Part shown: piece by piece, positions 1-5,249 of the stretch
Numbering within the stretch: position 1 is the stretch's first letter
Layout of the letters: the number at the start of each line of letters is the position of its first letter
Origin: JALSIF01 sp026981635 [NCBI: bacterium]
Lineage (GTDB): Bacteria; 4484-113; JALSIF01
NCBI GenBank assembly: GCA_026981635.1
Contig: JALSIF010000044.1
Span: 1 to 5,249, forward strand
Direction of reading: 5' to 3'
DNA: 5,249 bases
Notes under the pieces: model-generated
Seen by the model: only the letters and a program-made list of their open reading frames with translations
The model's database searches: none
Told to the model about the DNA's origin: nothing
Program-made: the position numbers and the translations under genes

Positions 1-1377
<1,377 letters not shown>

Positions 1378-1378
<1 letters not shown>

Positions 1379-1388
1379 GAGGAGGGGG
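1378..1388 (+). promoter_or_regulatory. Purine-rich Shine-Dalgarno-like tract in the DUF2905-spoIID gap
   Basis: The eleven bases from 1378 start at the last base of the DUF2905 stop codon and contain AGGAGG twice overlapped with a G run, an excellent anti-Shine-Dalgarno match. It lies 17 to 22 bases before the only usable start of the next gene, the GTG at 1406, which is farther than the usual 5-10. No ATG, GTG or TTG occurs in frame between them. It may work through coupling to DUF2905 translation, or the spacer may fold. Confidence 0.45.
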
Positions 1389-1405
1389 TAGAATCGGTCT
1401 GGTTA

Positions 1406-2962
1406 GTGGGGGCAGGCAGAAACAGGCTGACTCTCTCTCTGGCCCTCTGGCTTGGCCTGGTGCTGGCGTGGGCTCCCCTCTCAGCAATGGCCCAGGCCAT
1501 CGTGGTAGGTCCTCCGCCTGCGGGCCGTGACTCGGGCGGAGACAGTTCCTCACCCTCTGCTGACTCCAAGCAGGGAGTGGAGGAAAAAGACGAGCAGGGC
1601 GGGCAGGCGGCTTCCCCTAAAGAGATCGTTGTCCCCCTGCCTCTCGCAAGCACAGGGCAGGGGCCGGAGATCCGGGTGCTTCTGGTCAGGGGAGTTCCCG
1701 GGGTCACCCTGGGGGCCCCCGGTGGGATGGTGGCCAGGGACGGGCGGGGCAAAGCCTTCCCGGCCAGGGGGACGCTCCAGTTCAGCCTGCACCGAGGCCG
1801 GGTGAAGCTGGTGGGAGCGGGGGCGGCCTCCGACCGCTTCCAGGTGGAGACGGCTGTCCCCGGAGCTCTTATCTCCTACGGGGGGAGGAGCTACCGGGGA
1901 AGGATGGAGCTAGTGGTCTACCGGGGGGAGCTTGCCCTGGTCAACCGGCTCCCGCTGGAGGACTACCTCAGGTCGGTGGTGGGGGGCGAGATGCCCGCCG
2001 GATGGCACCTGGAGGCCCTGCGCGCCCAGGCCATCGCCGCCCGCAGCTACGCCCTGGCCAAGATGGAGAGGGCCAAGGAGCAGGGCTGGCCCTGGGACGT
2101 GGTGAGTACCGTGCAGGACCAGGTCTACCTGGGCACCGAGACGGAGGACCCGCGGGTGGACCGGGCGGTGAGCTCCACCCGGGGGGTGGTGGCCCTCTAT
2201 GAGGGGCGGGTGATCACCGCCTACTACTCGTCGGACGCTGGTAGGATGACCAACCGGGGACCGGCGCCCTATCTCAGGCCGGTCTATGCCTACAACCCGG
2301 AGAGCCCCTACAGCCGCTGGAGCCTCGCCCTCTCCCAGGAGGAGCTGGCCCGGCTGGTGGGGCAGAAGGCGGGGCAGAACCTCTCCCCGCCCCTGCGCCT
2401 CTCCCTCACCTACGGCGAGGGGGGCAGGGTGAGCCGGGTGGAGGTGCGCGACCGGCGGGGGAGGCGGGTGGAAATGAGCGGGGCGGAGTTCAGGAAGCTT
2501 CTGGGCTACAACCGGCTGCGCTCCACCAGCTTCCGCCTGGTGGGGGCAAAGCGCGAGGTGAGGCTTACCGCCCGGCGGGGGTTTGACCGGGTGGCGGTGC
2601 TCTCGGCGGAGGGGTCCGGCGAGGCGGTGCTGGCCGACCTCACCGCCGACGGCGGCCGACTGGGCGAGCCCACCGGGGGAGGGGTCGCCGAGCGGACGGT
2701 GTGGCTCGTCTCCCGCAGTGAGGCCGGTTCTCCCTCTGCGAATGGAGAGATCCTCCTAGTGGGCTCAGGCTACGGCCACGGCTGGGGGCTATCCCAGTGG
2801 GGGGCCAAGCGGCTGGCCGAGGAGGGCATGCGGGGGGAGGAGATCATCACCTACTTCTTCAGCGGAGTGAGCCTGGCCTCCGACTGGGGAAGGTCGGTCT
2901 ACCGACCGCCGGTGGAGGCGCTGACCGGCCTGGACGACAACCCCAGCTGGGTGGTCTTCTAG
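1406..2962 (+). CDS. SpoIID/LytB-domain protein, secreted peptidoglycan-processing enzyme
   Basis: This 518-residue exported protein carries a SpoIID/LytB domain. Characterised SpoIID is a lytic transglycosylase that cleaves glycan strands stripped of stem peptides, acting with SpoIIP during engulfment; related proteins modify cell-wall hydrolases. Residues 1-30 form a signal peptide: basic GRNR, a Leu-rich core, and probable cleavage after AMA. A low-complexity Gly/Ser/Asp/Glu linker runs from about 36 to 72. The core follows: PEIRVLLV (87-94), LPLEDYLRSVVGGEMP (182-197) with the expected catalytic Glu195, ALRAQAIAARSYAL (204-217), VQDQVYLG (236-243), STRGVV (257-262) and the YYSSDAGRMT loop (273-282). 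The C-terminal signature GSGYGHGWGLSQWGA (453-467) and a YFFSGVSL ending (483-490) complete it. A 28-residue tail follows. At 518 residues it is longer than B. subtilis SpoIID (about 340), and it has no cysteine. The GTG start is the only one that gives a full signal peptide. A sporulation role cannot be proved from one gene; a general cell-wall role is equally possible. Confidence 0.92.
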   Translation: MGAGRNRLTLSLALWLGLVLAWAPLSAMAQAIVVGPPPAGRDSGGDSSSPSADSKQGVEEKDEQGGQAASPKEIVVPLPLASTGQGPEIRVLLVRGVPGVTLGAPGGMVARDGRGKAFPARGTLQFSLHRGRVKLVGAGAASDRFQVETAVPGALISYGGRSYRGRMELVVYRGELALVNRLPLEDYLRSVVGGEMPAGWHLEALRAQAIAARSYALAKMERAKEQGWPWDVVSTVQDQVYLGTETEDPRVDRAVSSTRGVVALYEGRVITAYYSSDAGRMTNRGPAPYLRPVYAYNPESPYSRWSLALSQEELARLVGQKAGQNLSPPLRLSLTYGEGGRVSRVEVRDRRGRRVEMSGAEFRKLLGYNRLRSTSFRLVGAKREVRLTARRGFDRVAVLSAEGSGEAVLADLTADGGRLGEPTGGGVAERTVWLVSRSEAGSPSANGEILLVGSGYGHGWGLSQWGAKRLAEEGMRGEEIITYFFSGVSLASDWGRSVYRPPVEALTGLDDNPSWVVF

Positions 2963-2968
2963 GAAGAC
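2954..2968. repeat. Inverted repeat over the shared stop codons of spoIID-type gene and wecB
   Basis: GTCTTC (2954-2959) and GAAGAC (2963-2968) are perfect inverted copies around the three-base centre TAG. The SpoIID stop is 2960-2962 and the epimerase stop, read on the minus strand, is 2961-2959. A ten-base palindrome CCCAGCTGGG (2942-2951) lies just to the left. The short stem lacks a T-run on either side, so a bidirectional terminator is only a weak possibility. Confidence 0.4.
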
Positions 2969-4080
2969 TCAGAAAGCCTCTTCTCCAGCACGTCCACGAT
3001 GCGCAGGGCGGCGTAACCGTCGCCGTAGGGCCTTCCCCGGGGTGAGAAGGCACCCCTCTTTACCCGCTCAAGCATCCCATGGATGGCGGTGGTGAGGCGG
3101 TCGGGGGAGGTGGTCCCCAGCACGGCGTAGCCCGCTTCTACCGCCTCGGGGCGCTCGGTCACGTCGCGCACCACCACGACGGGTTTGGTAAGGCCGGTGG
3201 CCGCCTCCTGGATGCCCCCGCTGTCGGTGATGATCAGAGTGGCGGCAGCCAGGGCATGGGTGAAGGAGAAGAAGCTCAGGGGCGGGCTGAGGATCACCTG
3301 GGGGTGGCCGGCCAGGGCCGCTTCGGCCGCCCGCCTCACCTGGGGGTTGGGGTGGACCGGGTAGAGCAGCAGGGCGTCCTCCAGCCCATCAAGCAGGCGG
3401 AAAAGGGCGGAGAGGATTTCGGGGAGCTTGCTCCAATTCTCCCGCCGGTGGAGGGTGAGGATCAGGCGGGTGCCGGGGTGGGCTAGGAAGCGGGAAAGCT
3501 CTTCGCTTTCCCCCGGCTCGCGCATAAGTGCCAGGCGCTGGGCGTCAAGCTCGGTGTTTCCCGCCACAAAGATGGAGTCTTCGGCGATGCCTTCGGCAAG
3601 CAGGTTCTCCTTCGCCCGGGGGGTGGGGGCGAAGTGGAGCTGGGAGAGCTGGTCGGTGAGCCGGCGCATCTGCTCCTCGGGGAAGGGCAGATAGGGGTTG
3701 CCGGTCCTGAGGCCCGCCTCCACGTGGGCCACCGGCAGCTTCTCAAAGTAGGCGGCGAGAGCACCGGCCAGGGTGGTAACCGTATCCCCCTGGACCACCA
3801 CCCAGGCGGGGGAGATCTCCCTTAGGGCATCACATAGGGCAGGGAGGGCCTGGCTCAGCACCTCGGCGGGGGACTGGCCGGGTCGCATCAGGTCCAGGTC
3901 TATGTCGGGGACAATGCCAAAGCCTTGGAGGACGTCGTCCATCAGCTCCCGGTGCTGGGCGGTGGCCACCACCGCGGTGGGAAGGCTGCGCCGCCTTAGC
4001 TCCAGCACCAGCGGGGCGAGCTTGATCGCCTCCGGGCGGGTGCCGATGATGAGGGCGACGGGGCGGGCGGCGGGGTTCAC
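2959..4080 (-). CDS. wecB: UDP-N-acetylglucosamine 2-epimerase, non-hydrolysing
   Basis: This cytosolic enzyme interconverts UDP-GlcNAc and UDP-ManNAc, the ManNAc donor for teichoic-acid linkage units, capsules and similar surface polymers. Counting from the GTG at 4080 (373 residues), two Rossmann-like halves carry the family motifs: GTRPEAIKLAPL (13-24), AQHREL (41-46), QGDT (97-100), HVEAGLRT (119-126), PFPEE (132-136), HFAPT (149-153), HRREN (211-215), TDSGGIQE (285-292), RDVTERPE (305-312) and PYGDG (351-355). Length is normal. Two usually conserved positions differ: PEEQMR for the common PEExNR, and QEAATGL for QEEAPSL. A related activity on another UDP-sugar is therefore possible. The GTG at 4080-4078 overlaps the ftcD stop as GTGA and has GGAGG 11 bases upstream; a GTG at 4092 would add four residues but has no spaced ribosome-binding site. 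It is the last gene of the minus-strand operon. Confidence 0.93.
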   Translation of the reverse strand: MNPAARPVALIIGTRPEAIKLAPLVLELRRRSLPTAVVATAQHRELMDDVLQGFGIVPDIDLDLMRPGQSPAEVLSQALPALCDALREISPAWVVVQGDTVTTLAGALAAYFEKLPVAHVEAGLRTGNPYLPFPEEQMRRLTDQLSQLHFAPTPRAKENLLAEGIAEDSIFVAGNTELDAQRLALMREPGESEELSRFLAHPGTRLILTLHRRENWSKLPEILSALFRLLDGLEDALLLYPVHPNPQVRRAAEAALAGHPQVILSPPLSFFSFTHALAAATLIITDSGGIQEAATGLTKPVVVVRDVTERPEAVEAGYAVLGTTSPDRLTTAIHGMLERVKRGAFSPRGRPYGDGYAALRIVDVLEKRLSESS

Positions 4081-4979
4081 TTCTCCTGCCACCTCCGCCA
4101 GTCCAGGATCTTCTCGGCGAGGAAGTTGTCGGCGAAGCTCTGTCGGAGCATCGCCTCCACCACCTCGGCCGGCACCATCCCCACCAGCTCGCCGTGGGTT
4201 ACCCGGGTGCCGAACTGCTCGGCCAGCTCCTCCACCAGGCGGCGGACCATGAGGGGGGTGGTGCGCTCCGGCTCGGTCAGGTTCATGGAGACCTGCACCG
4301 CCCCGGCGGTGGGCAGGGCGAAGCCCAACGCCTTCACCCCCGGCGGGCCGCCGTCACGGCTGCGGATGCGGGCGGCGATCTCGCGGGCCACCGCCAGGTC
4401 GGAGGTGGCCAGGTAGAGGTTGTAGGCCACCAGGTAGCCGCGCACCCCCACACAGGTGGCGCCGGAGGTGGGGTGGGGGGTCGGGGGACCGAAGTCGGGC
4501 TGCCAGGCGGGGTCCCGCATCTTTTCCCTCAGCCCCTCAAAGCCTCCCCGGCGGATGGCGGCAAGCTCCCGTCGCCCTTCGCTCTGGGCCAGGTCGGCGT
4601 AGAGGTAGACGGGTAGGGAGAGCTCCTCGGCCAGCCGGCGGGCAAGCTCCAGGGCGGGCTGGACAAGCTCCCTTCGGGTTATCCCCCTCACCGGTATCAG
4701 GGGGACCACGTCCAGGGCGCCGATGCGGGGGTGGACCCCCTGGTGCTGGTTTAGGTCAATCTCCTCCACGCAGGCCCGGGCCAGCTCCATCATCGCCTCC
4801 ACCACCGGACCCGGCGGGCCCCACAGGGTGAGCACCGAGCGGTGGTGGTCGGGGTCGCTGTGGAGGTCAAGCACCTCAATCCCCGGGGTCTCTTCTACTC
4901 GGCGGACGATGCGGGTGATGCGGGCGGTGTCGCGCCCCTCGCTGAAGTTGGGGACCGCCTCAATGAGCGGCGGTCTCAT
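4077..4979 (-). CDS. ftcD: Glutamate formimidoyltransferase (formiminotransferase domain protein)
   Basis: This enzyme transfers the formimino group between N-formimidoyl-L-glutamate and tetrahydrofolate, feeding the C1-folate pool from histidine breakdown. The 300 residues cover the two formiminotransferase subdomains only, without the cyclodeaminase domain of the mammalian bifunctional enzyme. Visible motifs are VPNFSEGRD (9-17), SDPDHHRSVLT (41-51), the HPRIGALDVVPLIPVRG stretch (83-99) with His83 matching the known catalytic His, PVYLYADLA (123-131), WQPDFGPP (159-166), GATCVGVRGYLVAYN (173-187) and GELVGMVPAEVV (263-274). The family usually has Asn where this protein has the second His of DPDHHR. 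The ATG at 4979 is chosen because VPNFSEG sits near the N-terminus in homologues and GGGGAG lies four bases upstream; a TTG farther out only adds residues not typical of the family. It overlaps the upstream membrane gene by 20 bases and wecB by four. No hut gene is visible, so its pathway here is uncertain. Confidence 0.93.
   Translation of the reverse strand: MRPPLIEAVPNFSEGRDTARITRIVRRVEETPGIEVLDLHSDPDHHRSVLTLWGPPGPVVEAMMELARACVEEIDLNQHQGVHPRIGALDVVPLIPVRGITRRELVQPALELARRLAEELSLPVYLYADLAQSEGRRELAAIRRGGFEGLREKMRDPAWQPDFGPPTPHPTSGATCVGVRGYLVAYNLYLATSDLAVAREIAARIRSRDGGPPGVKALGFALPTAGAVQVSMNLTEPERTTPLMVRRLVEELAEQFGTRVTHGELVGMVPAEVVEAMLRQSFADNFLAEKILDWRRWQEK
4083..4096 (-). promoter_or_regulatory. 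Ribosome binding region deciding the wecB start
   Basis: Inside the 3' end of ftcD the minus strand reads GGAGG (4096-4092) and then AGGAG (4087-4083), which are 11 and 2 bases before the GTG at 4080-4078. The first is within a workable range. This and the GTGA stop-start overlap favour 4080 over the GTG at 4092, which lies inside the first element. Confidence 0.55.
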
Positions 4980-5249
4980 CCCGCTCCCCAAGCTGGCCCT
5001 GCAGGCGCGGCGCCTCAATCAAAAGGAAGGTAATCAGGGCCACCAGCACCAGGAAGGCGCCCGAGCCCAGGGCTCCCCAGTAGATGAAGGCCAGGCTGTC
5101 GGTGAGGGGGTAGAGGCCGCGAAAGCCGGCGTAGGCGATGAGGGCGAAGCCCCAGATGGCCATGGTGCGCTGGGCCTTGTAGCCGAAGCGGAGCTGGTAG
5201 ATGATGAGTACCACCGTCAGGGCGATGCCGCCCACCAGAAGGATGAATG
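4960..5249 (-). CDS. Hypothetical three-helix membrane protein, 5' end outside window
   Basis: The frame is open to the right edge, so the start is not seen; 95 C-terminal residues are visible. I do not recognise the family. Three hydrophobic segments stand out, at about residues 1-19 (FILLVGGIALTVVLIIYQL), 30-48 (around AIWGFALIAYAGFRGLYPL) and 53-79 (around IYWGALGSGAFLVLVALITF). A basic stretch, RFGYKAQR, lies between the first two. The charged, soluble tail RLQGQLGERDETAAH follows the third helix. The last 20 bases overlap the start of ftcD, so the two are almost certainly on one transcript. A GTG at 5235 could be proposed as a start, but it falls inside the first helix. Function is unknown; it could be a transporter subunit, a sensor membrane domain or a small integral protein. 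Confidence 0.75.
   Translation of the reverse strand, partial: FILLVGGIALTVVLIIYQLRFGYKAQRTMAIWGFALIAYAGFRGLYPLTDSLAFIYWGALGSGAFLVLVALITFLLIEAPRLQGQLGERDETAAH

Noticed and set aside
2954-2968. Bidirectional intrinsic terminator between the convergent genes
   Set aside because: The stem is only six base pairs, half of them A-T, and no T-run follows on either strand.
3079-4252. Several plus-strand frames of 63-159 codons opposite the epimerase and formimidoyltransferase genes
   Set aside because: Antisense shadows of two well-supported genes; no motif or ribosome-binding site of their own.
4980-5018. A TTG start at 5018 that would extend FtcD by 13 residues
   Set aside because: The extra residues are Arg/Ala-rich and not family-like; the ATG at 4979 has a GGGGAG site and places VPNFSEG at the usual distance from the N-terminus.

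Overview
This is a GC-rich (about 70% by eye) bacterial chromosomal segment with five protein genes, two of them cut by the window edges. No RNA gene, mobile element, CRISPR array or phage gene was seen. The adenosylhomocysteinase is of the short type with an NRYGTGQS motif, known from archaea and deep-branching bacteria. It lies beside a DUF2905 gene followed by a SpoIID-domain gene, a pairing I recall from Clostridia-like Bacillota, where it often sits near ruvB and queA. I therefore lean towards a high-GC, possibly thermophilic, deep Bacillota or related lineage. This placement is an inference and is weak.

Layout. The left third (1-1061, minus) is ahcY, complete at its N-terminus and missing roughly the last 60 codons. 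A 77-bp divergent spacer with a strong inverted repeat separates it from two plus-strand genes in tandem: a 79-residue two-helix DUF2905 protein (1139-1378) and a secreted SpoIID/LytB-domain protein (1406-2962). A convergent minus-strand operon, read right to left, fills the rest: a three-helix membrane protein of unknown function (4960-5249, 5' end missing), a glutamate formimidoyltransferase (4077-4979) and a non-hydrolysing UDP-GlcNAc 2-epimerase (2959-4080). Its genes overlap by 20 and 4 bases. The epimerase and SpoIID genes meet tail to tail, with both TAG stop codons sharing one CTAG.

Function. Two themes run side by side. One is one-carbon and methyl metabolism: AhcY clears S-adenosylhomocysteine, and FtcD passes a formimino group to tetrahydrofolate. 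The other is the cell envelope: SpoIID-type peptidoglycan processing, and UDP-ManNAc supply for surface glycopolymers. No single pathway joins all five genes, so this looks like a compact housekeeping region rather than an accessory island. I found no convincing new system. The points most worth checking are substitutions at usually conserved positions of the epimerase, the hairpin in the divergent spacer, the shared-stop junction, and the distant ribosome-binding site of the SpoIID gene. Apart from the 77-bp and 27-bp spacers the window is entirely coding.
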